A stretch of DNA of 64,000 bases, taken from Phycomyces blakesleeanus NRRL 1555(-). Its lineage: Eukaryota; Mucoromycota; Mucoromycetes; Mucorales; Phycomycetaceae. A program made the position numbers and the translations under genes. The stretch lies in NCBI RefSeq assembly GCF_001638985.1, contig NW_017265139.1:558001-622000 (forward strand). The letters are read 5' to 3'. The notes under the pieces were generated by a model. It saw nothing but the letters and a program-made list of their open reading frames with translations. It was not told the origin of the DNA and made no database searches. Numbering within the stretch: position 1 is the first letter of the stretch; each line of letters starts with the position of its first letter. Positions 51,730-62,376 of the stretch are shown here, piece by piece.

Positions 51730-52269
51730 GGTGCTCACGGAATTAGTTATTGATATAACATTTCCTATTGATTACTTTACTAAGTACCATATATAGTGAT
51801 TTCCAAAATTCAAAAAAGGCTATTTTGCTTTAAAGTCTGTGAATTTTTCCTCTGCTCTCTACCAGAAGAAAAATAATTAATACCCATATATGGTGATTTC
51901 CATAATTCCTATCAACACTGCGGATAAGAATCATCTTGTTTTTACTATATTATCCCATTTTCTAGGCTTTTTTATATATATTAAAGTTAGTATTTTTTAG
52001 AGAAGCATGCAATACATTACTGTAAATAAAATATATTGTTCTGAGCAGTATAGTTTATACTTCTTTAACAAGAAATAAAAAAAACAATTGATTTTAATAT
52101 GCCATATGTTTAAATAAGGTCATATCTCTTGAGTGTAGTAGTGATTACAACACCGACTTAAAATCACGTAAATAGCACCTATACTTGGTAATTAGCACTA
52201 TCCTAAATATGGTGTTTAGCAAAGTAATTAATAGAAAATTTTATATCAATAACTGATTCCATGAGTACC
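51730..52269. mobile_element. 540-bp element with ~68-bp terminal inverted repeats (MITE-like)
   Basis: The left end, starting GGTGCTCACGGAATTAGTTA, is the inverted complement of the right end (…AACTGATTCCATGAGTACC), with about 80-85% identity over some 68 bp. The interior carries two further copies of a CATATATGGTGATTTCCA-like word and no coding capacity. A target-site duplication was not found. It abuts the recombinase remnant. Confidence 0.6.
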
Positions 52270-53834
52270 TCATATGGTGCTTGGCCAAATTGGAGCTACC
52301 AAGATCACTGCTATATCTTGTCTAGAAAATAATCAATCAAATTCTACAGGAGAGTTGAAGTAATAATTGTTCCCTTGACCCCAGAAAATACATATTATAT
52401 CTAAAGCTATTGCTTTTGAGTTGGAAAGCCAAGATATGTTGTGAGAAGAAGATAAGTGATCCAATCTGCAAAGAGATTTATATTATATGACATCTGTTTT
52501 ACTTCTACTATACTGAGTATTGCTTTGATGAATTTTCAGAGGTTTTTAGTAAATGTCTGTCAAGATTCCAGATTAGCAGTGTGATTGTCACTTACTGCAG
52601 TGTGCTATGCAGCCAATCAGAGACTGTAATGGAGACATCATCTCCATATCTTCATGGCTAGTTATATCAGATGAAAGATACATGAGTCACTTTGCTTGTT
52701 GAGGTAAGTCATTGAAATAGTATTGTCAGTATAGATAAAGACTGAGATTTTCTGAAGTGAAAGAAAGATAAGAAGAGCTGATTGAATAGCTTTAATTTTG
52801 TATTAGTTGATAAACATCTTGACTTCCTTATAGATCTAGTATCTATGAGCTGTGTGAGTGACAGGAGCATAGCACTATCTAGTATTTCTTGCATTCACAA
52901 ATGTGAAGTATATAAGCACTTCTGAGTAGACAGAATATAAATATTATAAAAGAATGTGACTGGACCTGAATGTACACTATTATTCTATCAAAACAAATAA
53001 GACAGTTCTTAAATTAAAATGTATATAAAGGGAGCAAAAGATCACAGTTTTAATTCTGTTTTAATTTTCATAATAAAAGATGTTTCATTATACTTTCCAA
53101 GTCTTCTCTTTCATTTAGATTATTATAACACACAAAATATGTTAATGTTGTTGAGACAAAAGAGAGTAGGCATTTCACTATGAGAAATTTTGTTTCTATC
53201 ATCATTCTTCGGAAAGACAATAAGAGGGAAAAAGATGATTCACATCTCAACCAAGGTTCTGCTGAATACATTTGTTTTCAAATTATATCATATGCTATGT
53301 CTACAGATAGACCAGAAACAAAGTAATTATTATAGCTTGAATTCTTATCGTAAGATGGTGAACCAGACAGAGAAAGAGAAATATACTGATAATAAGTTGA
53401 AAAATTAATTGGCAAAGATTGCAAAGCTTTGTTCCAGAAAGCTTTATTGTTATAGTTTCAGTGTCAAACAAGTAATTAAGATAGTTGAAGAGATTACTTT
53501 TTTAGATTCTAAATCCACCCCAAGGATTTCAGTTTAGCCATAAATAATGATTTGTAAGCGAAGGACTGTTGAGAAGAATTTACAATTATACTCTAGTTAT
53601 TCAAAAAAGTTTTTACTTGTATTTTATATCATTGTATCTATTTCTGAACTGATCATATAATCTTGGTAAAGAGTCAAGAAACAATAGAAAGACTAAATAA
53701 AGTCATTTGAAATTTGTAAATATAAATGTCTTAATAAAAATAAAGATATTTACAGGATGTATAGTAAACAAGAAGGTGACAAAAAGCGTTGAAGAGATTG
53801 AAAGAAATGAAGAAATTTCCAAATCTAATCAACT
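52270..53834. other. AT-rich transposon-derived spacer, no gene
   Basis: Only short random frames. Near 53023-53090 a TATATAAAGGG followed 50 bp later by AATAAAAG resembles an LTR promoter/polyadenylation pair, but no termini were identified. Confidence 0.4.
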
Positions 53835-54376
53835 TGTGGTGATCCAGACACTCGGATGTTGGATTTATCACATATAAGAACATATTCATATTGGGATAGC
53901 GTAGTAGCTATCATCTTGTCAGTATAAAATATATATAAACGATTAAGTAATCAGCCCAATAATTATTACAGTTAGTACTGTAGATAATATCTTAAAGATT
54001 GTTAAGATAATTATATCATACTGCTGGATAAACTGTGTCAGATCGATATGGAGCTAATTTAGTAGGAAGTCCTAAAGCTCTAGTATAAAAGAGAAAAGAA
54101 TAGCTAAGAGCTAAAGAAGTACGATTTATGACTTGATGTCATAATTGTAACACCGACACTAGTTAAGCAGTAAATACACTCTAATAACCAAATATAGTAA
54201 AGGAAGAAAGCCTTAAGAAACTAAGACATAATGACAAGAGCAGATTGTGTTTTCTTATAAAAGGGACACTTTTTATTTATGAATAAAGACAACTGATATA
54301 CAGTCTCAAAGTATTTCTATACGTCTCTATTATCAAATATTTTATTTTTCTATTGTTTCGTACCTGAAATACCACA
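53835..54376 (+). mobile_element. Solo LTR, copy 1, with target-site duplication CAACT
   Basis: A 542-bp sequence begins TGTGGTGATCCAGACACTCG and ends CCTGAAATACCACA, i.e. TG...CA with a 6-bp inverted terminal repeat TGTGGT/ACCACA. It is flanked on both sides by CAACT (53830-53834 and 54377-54381), a 5-bp target duplication. It contains TATAAAAG near 54087 and AATAAAG near 54282 as promoter and polyadenylation signals. Two other copies are in this window. Confidence 0.92.
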
Positions 54377-55775
54377 CAACTTGTATATAGCTTATAGAGT
54401 TTATATCTTAAAGTAACAGATCATCAAGTGTTCATTGAGATGTTTGAGATTGAACACAAGATGGTGACCATAATTCTTTCTAGAAATTACAAATATTAGA
54501 CTAGTAAAGCCATAAGAGTTAGGAGAAGCAGATTTGATTGCTTTCTTATACAACAGTTTGACTATCTTCTAACAAATAAGATGCTTTCAGAGTCATCTAT
54601 TGAAATTTTTGGACAGATATATGTTGACAGAGAAGAAAGTCAGTCGAAATGAATCTGAAATCCATCAGAGATAATAGTGTTCTATCCAACATAATTGTAG
54701 ATTTAAATTAAAAGTACAGACACCCAATAAGTATATACATTGAATTACCAACAACTAGTAACAATACGAAAAGATATATCTTCCCTTATATAAGAAAATT
54801 ATGTAAAAAACATACTAAGACAAATATTAAGACTCTAGTTGATAACACTAAAAACGTAAGAACTAAATCATAAAAGATAATAGTAGAGAAACAGACATTA
54901 CATGATATCATCATATCATTACCAAGCTAAGTACAATGTCTATATAAATGCATAATACAAATAGCAATAGAACAGCATCTTCTTTTTAATTCTTTTACTT
55001 GTTCTAATAAAACAAAGTCTTGTCATACTCTCGTCTACACCTGTTTTATTTTATATCTTATTCTTTTTCCATATGTAATAAATAGTATTCAATAACTTAC
55101 TGTCAGATAGTCTCTGTTGTGCCAGAGAGATGAATTGTACTACATACCCACAGAAGATAAATCTATTGTAATTCTAATTGATTAGATATGAAGACTTTGA
55201 TTACAGAAAACAAGAAAGCTAGGAATAGACTTGATGTTTATGAGTTAAGAGACACTGATTGAAATGTCTATCTGTAGTATATAATGAGCTGGATTCAAAA
55301 AACAAATCATTGAGAGCAGAGAAGGCAGGGGAAGACAGATATGACTTACGGAATAAAGACATACTCTTATGCATGAAATTCTAAGAATTTACTTGTTCTA
55401 AAAGGAATTACTGGAATTTGAAAGGGTTAACAGTATAGCTCTTAGTGAAATTATTGTCAGCTACTTAGAAGTTATAATTAAATGACTGCATAGCCAGTTT
55501 ATTGCAAGATTGTGTGATAGATGAAGAAGTATAGACAAGTAAGAAACACAAGTTTTCTATCATAGTAAAAAAACAAGATACTTGCTATTCAGAAACACTG
55601 AAAAGAATTTTGCAGACCAAAATATTGAGAAACTAAAAAGAAATAAACAAATTATACTGTGAGTTAAGCAGAAAAATATATTTCTTTACTAGGTAAGACT
55701 TGGATTGAGTCTGAGCAACAAGAAGAGTAGCAGAAGAGAATTAAAATCATATCTTGAATTGGTGAGTAAATATTA
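54377..55775. other. AT-rich spacer with a possible second LTR family
   Basis: A segment from 54696 (TGTAGA) to 55039 (TCTACA) has inverted termini, a CTATATAAAT box (about 54940) and AATAAAAC (about 55010), and may be a 344-bp solo LTR; no target duplication is seen. The remainder is purine-rich AT DNA without a gene. Confidence 0.35.
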
Positions 55776-56105
55776 TACTATGGGGAAAAAGGGGCATTTT
55801 TTGTAATTGTGACTTCATTTTTGGCCTATAATAATTAAAAAATTTCCAAAAAATCAAAATTCCCAAAAAATCTCTGTATTTTGAAATAGCTGATAAAAAG
55901 TAAATTGACTATCTAGAATTAAATCGCAGAAGAGACAAAAGTACATTTCAATTACAGACTTTATATTTTTAGATTGTATAGATTGATTTTGAGGACTATT
56001 AAAAGTCAGAAATAAAAGACAAGAAAAATATCTAAACTTTCTGCTACAAGAATGAAATTTGTTAAAACAATTTGAAAAAAAATGTATTATAATAAAAAAA
56101 TCAAA

Positions 56106-56173
56106 TTATAGATCTCTATATTGACTTAGATTTAATTTCGGGCCCCAGTTAAGTTCCGGCCACACTATATACT

Positions 56174-56216
<43 letters not shown>

Positions 56217-58930
56217 ACTATCTGTTGCATCTGACATTACAAGACCAACCAACTCCTTGACGTCTGCTAGGTGGACTACCTTTGGTTTGAGCTGGTCATT
56301 TACCACTACCGGAATGCCATTGTATAATACAGTACTATATATCAGCACGAAAACAAGGGGCTACCTTTTACTAGAATTCTCATGTTCAAAGAAAAGAATT
56401 ACTTTTCCAAAGAAGTCCTTTGCAATGGGAGTATATTGGCGATGTACATTTGTAAACAGATCGACTTGCATCTGAAAACAAATGTGATGCACCTCTCTTA
56501 ATGTATTTTGGGCAAATGAGGAGTCAATCACACAGCCATTAATAAAAGCTTTGCAACTAGTTATTATAGCTAGTTCAATCGTCCTGCATTTAACTCCCTT
56601 TGATCTATAAAAGTCTTGAATAAGAATCGGAAGACAAGAAATGTCTTCGAAACTGTCATCAATTGTTTTATATCCTAAAGGTCTCCAGAACTTAATATTG
56701 GAATCTGCACTAGCACGCTTGCCCTCGCTAGTAATTGGCCAACCAGCAGACATATCTTCATACTTTAATACAACACCTCTCTGTTTGCCTCCATCGGAAT
56801 CATTCAACAATTGCTGTGTATGAGCCAGCCTGACCATTATGTTTCCAGCATTCACACCAATTGCTAAATTGCTTTTGATGGCACGAGAGTACTCGCCAAT
56901 AGCACGCTCCACTGATCTTGTGCTGTATGCACGAGGAGGACCAAAGGCACTGATCATAACAGGGTAATGTTATAGAAGGTGCTGGTTGATAGTAAACACT
57001 GTTATTTCTATTTTATTATTTCAATAAAGGTCTTCGAGATACATGTTCCATAATTGTAATTTTCTAGAAGAAAATTATAAGTAGCAAGAAAAAAAGCACT
57101 GAATCTTATTAAACATATCTTTTTATAGAGATTTGTTCCTTTGCTGATAACTCCCAGCTCATGAGTAAGTTGCAAGCTTGCACAAGTCCAAGCAATGTTT
57201 CCCTGGAAGTTGTATCTCTTACACACTTGGCCACCAGTGTAGGGACAATGAAGAGAAGGAAATCGGCCCAGTCTACAGCCTTGAAGTATCCACTGTACTT
57301 GGATATGTTTCTCCAAGAGCCATGAAATGATGTTGGAATTGTTTTTCTTGTTGCTGCCATTGCCACGCTGATTTCCTTGAGTACATTGACAGGAAGAAAC
57401 AGAGAGTGTTTAATTCCATACTTTCCACCAATAAGTCTCCAGATTTGCTTGCCTATTTCATGGCAAAGGCCATGCATCTTGTCAAGAGTAAAAAAGAGTG
57501 GGCCTGTGAATGATGCTAGTGAAGAAAAAGGAGATTGTCCTACAAGACCCTTGCTGGACAGACTTGCTGGATCAAAGTTTTGGAAACTTTCCAAAGTGCG
57601 CATAGTAGTGTCTGGAAAGATCTAAAATATTGGCCACAGCCAGGAGTTTGGCCCACAACATTACAGATTCAACAACCACTTTTGCTTATATGGTCAGCGT
57701 GACATGCCAGCTTTGCCACTGCCGGAATATCACCAGTTACAACAAGGACATGAACCTTTGCACAGATGGTGAGAGTTGGGATTATGACAACCATTCTTTC
57801 CTCTTGGAGTACCTTGAGGTCTGCCAAGGTTGGCTTCAAAAATGACCAGAAGTCAAGTGGTGTGAAAGGACCTGTGATCATCACAATTTGTAACATCCAG
57901 CTTTTCTCATAATGGACCATTGGAGGAAGATTATGAACTGTGGCATGCAGAATAGTAATCGAACCAAGAATGTTATGAGGCACAAAGCCATCGACAGCCA
58001 AAGAAATTGCAACATCATTTTCACTGGAGAAAAGATGTTTGATTGATTGGTATGCATGCCCATCAAAGATGTCTGCCTTGCTGTCATCTGCCTTTTGCTT
58101 GTGATTGTGACGGTATATCATCTCATGTCTAGTATCACTGTTGGCCAAAGAAAGAGCAATTTGTCTGGCCAAAGGAATCTGGACCATGGTTTTCTCAGCA
58201 ATGGGTATACCGTCCTTATCAGTTTTGTTGTTTTTGTAGCGAGCTTCATCACAATGCTTGCAAGCAACCTCCTCTGCATCATTAAACATGATACATCTGT
58301 TTTGGCAGACGTCATATACTGTTTCTTCTATACTAGAGAAACACTTCAAAAGCTTCTTGCCCAGGTAAGATGTACACACTCTGTACGTTATCTCGGTTGA
58401 CATCCCTAGAATGCTGTTGAGATGCGCAGCAAGCTTCTCATAAGCTTGTTGGGAAATGCCAAAGTCATTGATGATTTTCATGAACTCCAGGTTCTTTGCA
58501 TCATTGTTGCTTGGGACAGGAGAAGGCTGGCTAAAATTGAAAACCAAGGTAGAGGTACTACTTTCAATTTCACTCTCACATTCGATATCACAATTTAATA
58601 ACATAAAATCAAATTAGTACAATGCATTTGTATATGCATATATATATATCTTACCATGGAATTACCAAGGTCAGTGTTATTATTACCATCAGTGCTTTCA
58701 TGACTAATTGTGCTCGTATTTTCTCTGTTTATTTGAAGCATCAATATTGTTAATACATAGTTTGCCTTTTTTAACTTTTGTTTTTCTCAAACTCACTTAA
58801 GTATCAAGCCTGGAATCGCAGCTGAAACAGACTGGCTAGACATCAAAAGCAAAGGAGTTGCAGACAAGTGTGCATTTCTCATGTTTTCCAACTGATTTTT
58901 CAGGCACAAGATTAAGCACTTCTCAGCCAT
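56106..58930 (-). pseudogene. CACTA/Tnp2-like transposase gene, interrupted
   Basis: The N-terminal exons 58930-58797 and 58655-58724 and a third starting at 58574 splice cleanly. Then 300 residues include CKHCDEARYKNN (Zn-binding motif), DIFDGHAYQSIKHLF, ISLAVDGFVPHN, ILHATVHNLPPMVHYEKSW and VTGDIPAVAKLACHA, all landmarks of the EnSpm/CACTA transposase core. Next come DKMHGLCHEIGKQIWRLIGG (about 57490), AFGPPRAYSTRSVERAIGEY (about 56940), and KPKVVHLADVKELVGLV before a 14-threonine run. In-frame stops occur at 57669-57671 (TGA), 56970-56972 (TAA) and 56361-56363 (TAG), and a frame change near 57605. Very short introns could remove some of these, but none fits the usual intron length well. 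I judge it inactive, yet recent enough to read throughout. Confidence 0.72.
56173..56216 (-). repeat. (ACA)n microsatellite encoding a threonine run
   Basis: About 14 tandem ACA triplets (TTG on the plus strand) near the C-terminal end of the transposase pseudogene. Confidence 0.95.
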
Positions 58931-59297
58931 TTTCATATTACTATAGGTTTTTTTTGCAAGAACTGCATTTATGAGGGAGAGTTTTTTTAATTGATGGCAT
59001 TTTTAAATAGGTAATTGAGTAACTTTGATAAGAATAGAGATACTTATCCTCTCAATATGCATCTTTATATTTAATCCATTGAAGATGACAATGGTATAGA
59101 TAATTTGAACTCTCTCACAGGACTCGTAAAGATAATAACACGTGGTAGACAGTTATTGCAGCTATTATAATAAAAACAATAAACCCTGTTAAACCAATAG
59201 ATATACCAAAATAAATCTGATAGTAATTAGAAAAAAAGTTCTTCCTCTTTTTTCCTTTTTTTCACAACAAACCCATATTTCTAATTTTTCTAACACA

Positions 59298-59902
59298 ATG
59301 AATAATACAAATTATACAATTCTCCAAATACTTCAAGGCATGCAAGAAACATTTTTTGCATTGCAAAAAGGTCAGGAAGAACTTCAGGTTGAACAAGACG
59401 TGCTTAAGAAAGGTCAAGAAGCACTCTGGGATGAACAAGCATTGCTTAGACAGGAGATCGCCAATATTTGTAAAGATATGAATGGCCAAGAAAGTCCAGA
59501 GCAGACAATAGTACATAACATAAGAAATAATAAAAGGAAGTAAAGTATACAGGCTAATATAAGATAATACAGAATCTTGGTAGGGAAATTCCAAGACCAG
59601 TACCAAATATCAAAGATATAACTCTGATACATATCTACAGAATAATGAGCCATGATCTTGGAGTTGAACTGGACAAGAAAAACAAGGCAAACCTCAATAC
59701 TTGTACACGTCTTGCCTGCAATGAACTGGCCTCCCTTCCTTCTGTGCAAGTTCTAGGACCAAATCCAAACTGGAGTGCAATATCTCAAGAAGACAGGAAC
59801 TTGATATGCATCAGACATGCGTGTCTACTAAGAAACAATGATATAGACTTTACCAGATGCCACAAAAACTGGGCATCTGTTGCCAAAGTCAGCCAATTAT
59901 GA
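59298..59902 (+). CDS. Small coiled-coil protein gene inside the CACTA element
   Basis: Two exons (59298-59539 and 59641-59902), intron GTAAAG...CTACAG with matching phase, 167 residues. Residues 8-65 form a heptad-like coiled coil with three repeats of a (K)KGQEELQ/KKGQEAL motif. The second exon encodes ELDKKNKANLNTCTRLACNE followed by a region ending IDFTRCHKNWASVAKVSQL. It has no family I recognise. It is divergent from the transposase gene (start codons 367 bp apart) within the same pair of terminal inverted repeats, so it could be the element's second gene, playing the role of a TnpA-type DNA-binding accessory protein. That role is an inference from position only. Both exons are intact. 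Confidence 0.55.
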
Positions 59903-59987
59903 AAAAACCATAAAAAGCGACAGTAGATTGTAAGTCTATGCCTGGTAGATATTATATAATAAAATATCAACTATCAATAGAGTCTGT

Positions 59988-60529
59988 TGTGGTATTTCAG
60001 GTACGAAACAATAGAAAAATAATAAATTTGATAATAGAGACGTATAGAAATACTTTGAGACTGTATATAAGTTGTTTTTATTCATAAATAAAAAGTATTT
60101 CTTTTTATAAAAAAACACAATCTGCTCTTGTCATTATGTCTTAGTTTCTTAAGGCTTTCTTCCTTTACTATATTTGGTTATTAGAGTATATTTACTGCTT
60201 AACTAGTTTTGGTATTACAATTATGACATCAAGTCATAAATCGTACTTCTTTAGCTCTTAGCTATTTTTTCTCTTTTATACTAGAGCTTTAGAACTTTCT
60301 ACTAAATTAGCTCCATATCAATCTGACACAGTTTACCTGGCAGTATGATATAATTATCTTAACAATCTTTAAGATATTATCTACAGTACTAACTGTAATA
60401 ATTATTGGGCTGATTACTTAATTGTTTATATATATTTTATACTGACAAGATGATAGCTACTATGCTATTCCAATATGAATATGTTCTTATATGTGATAAA
60501 TTCAACATCCAAGTGTCTGGATCACCACA
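59988..60529 (-). mobile_element. LTR copy 2, inverted
   Basis: A 542-bp inverted copy of the LTR at 53835. It is visibly more diverged than copies 1 and 3 (several changes in the TATA/polyadenylation region, for example AAGTATTTCTTTTT in place of AAGTGTCCCTTTTT). Flanks are TCTGT (left) and TAAAT (right); no direct target duplication. Confidence 0.88.
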
Positions 60530-61833
60530 TAAATATCAGTAGATAGTTCCATATAGAAAAAATCAAATTCTATTATTTTTTTACTTTTCTTTTGAAATAA
60601 ACAACATACACAAGTTCTCACAAATTCTTTTGTTTATATTGTATTTTGCTTTATTTTCTCCCCACAACATAATTCATTGCTTAATGCATTTATGTCAATT
60701 TTAATATATATTTTCCTGCATCTTTTGTATTTTTTGTGATAATCTTTATTATTTTCACTCTAGCACTTTGCAAGATCAACAATAAATTTATAAATTTAAT
60801 ATTTAGAAAGGTCAGACATTTTATTTAATATGTTAGCTAGAGTATTCTTTAAAAAATATGAAAAAAAGGAATTGAAATAATTAGTAGTTGAATTTAGAAT
60901 TCTTTTGGAATTCGATAAGATTGTTATACAGAAAGACAGGATCCAAGTTCAATTAATCATCTTTTATATAAATATCAAATAACTATATAAAGTAATTTTT
61001 TATTCTTTGTATATCTAATTAATCATAAATTTTTGCTGATCATTACTGACATCTGATTTTTCTGTCATATCTCAATCTTTTGATCTCACTCAACTTGTTT
61101 AAATTATTACTGCTTTGCAAGCTTACTTGGTGTTACTAAAGACTATATCTCCCTTTATGTTTTACATAATTTCTATTTATGCAACATATAAATGGGCTAT
61201 ACCCAAGTTTTTGAATACTATAACTGACATTTCAATAGATATCTTTAGCTTTACATTGTATATAGAGATCTACAAAAAGATTATTAACACTATGGGAAAA
61301 AATAGGATCCACCTGAGGTTCACTGGGAGGCCACTCAGGAGGTCGTCCAGATGGATGTTTTTCGTCTACCTACTTTTTCACCTCCTGCCTGTTATGGATT
61401 ATTGTATAATCCCGCTCATTAACAAATGTGAAGTTTTATTCAGTTACTGGTACACATATTTGTAATTTATATTTGACTTCTTATTGATGCTTATATACAA
61501 AAGCCTGATTTATAATTCTCTTTTATTGGGTATTATAATTTTCATCTTAACCTTATATCTAAAGTCATTGGTCACTTTATAATTAATATTCACTTGATTG
61601 GTTTTTATTTATATAGAGCTTGGATTATTAATAATTTTAATTGGATTAAAAACATATTTTTCAATAAATATTTTTATAAATGAGTATTTTATTAGTTGTT
61701 GGAATAGAAATAAATTTTACAAAACATGGTTTATTGGTTGTCAAAACACAAAATAGTTTCTTGGTTGTCAAAACAAAAAATGACTTATTATATATAGATT
61801 ATACTAGCTAAATATCATTTTATTTACTACAGA
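60530..61833. repeat. Segment between inverted LTRs with recombinase-element blocks
   Basis: 60884-60942 matches block B and 60951-61050 matches block A of the element at 50345-50580, in swapped order. Near 61300-61420 a plus frame reads PPEVHWEATQEVVQMDVFRL and continues to YNPAH before a stop, a coding-like fragment of unknown origin; the longer overlapping frame 61115-61465 seems to be a shadow. No intact gene. Confidence 0.5.
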
Positions 61834-62376
61834 TGTGGTGATCCAGACACTCGGATGTTGGATTTATCACATATAAGAACATATTCATATTGGGATAGCG
61901 TAGTAGCTATCATCTTGTCAGTATAAAATATATATAAACGATTAAGTAATCAGCCCAATAATTATTACAGTTAGTACTGTAGATAATATCTTAAAGATTG
62001 TTAAGATAATTATATCATACTGCCGGGTAAACTGTGTCAGATCGATGTGGAGCTAATTTAGTAGGAAGTCCTAAAGCTCTAATATAAAAGAGAAAAGAAT
62101 AGCTAAGAGCTAAAGAAGTACGATTTATGACTTGATGTCATAATTGTAACACCGACACTAGTTAAGCAGTAAATACACTCTAATAACCAAATATAGTAAA
62201 GGAAGAAAGCCTTAAGAAACTAAGACGTAATGACAAGAGCAGATTGTGTTTTCTTATAAAAAGGGACACTTTTTATTTATGAATAAAGACAACTGATATA
62301 CAGTCTCAAAGTATTTCTATACGTCTCTATTATCAAATATTTTATTTTTCTATTGTTTCGTACCTGAAATACCACA
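61834..62376 (+). mobile_element. LTR copy 3
   Basis: A 543-bp direct copy of the LTR at 53835, differing from copy 1 at only a handful of positions (roughly 1%). Begins TGTGGTGATCC and ends ATACCACA. Left flank ACAGA, right flank AGGGC; no direct target duplication, and no recognisable primer-binding site after it. Confidence 0.92.
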
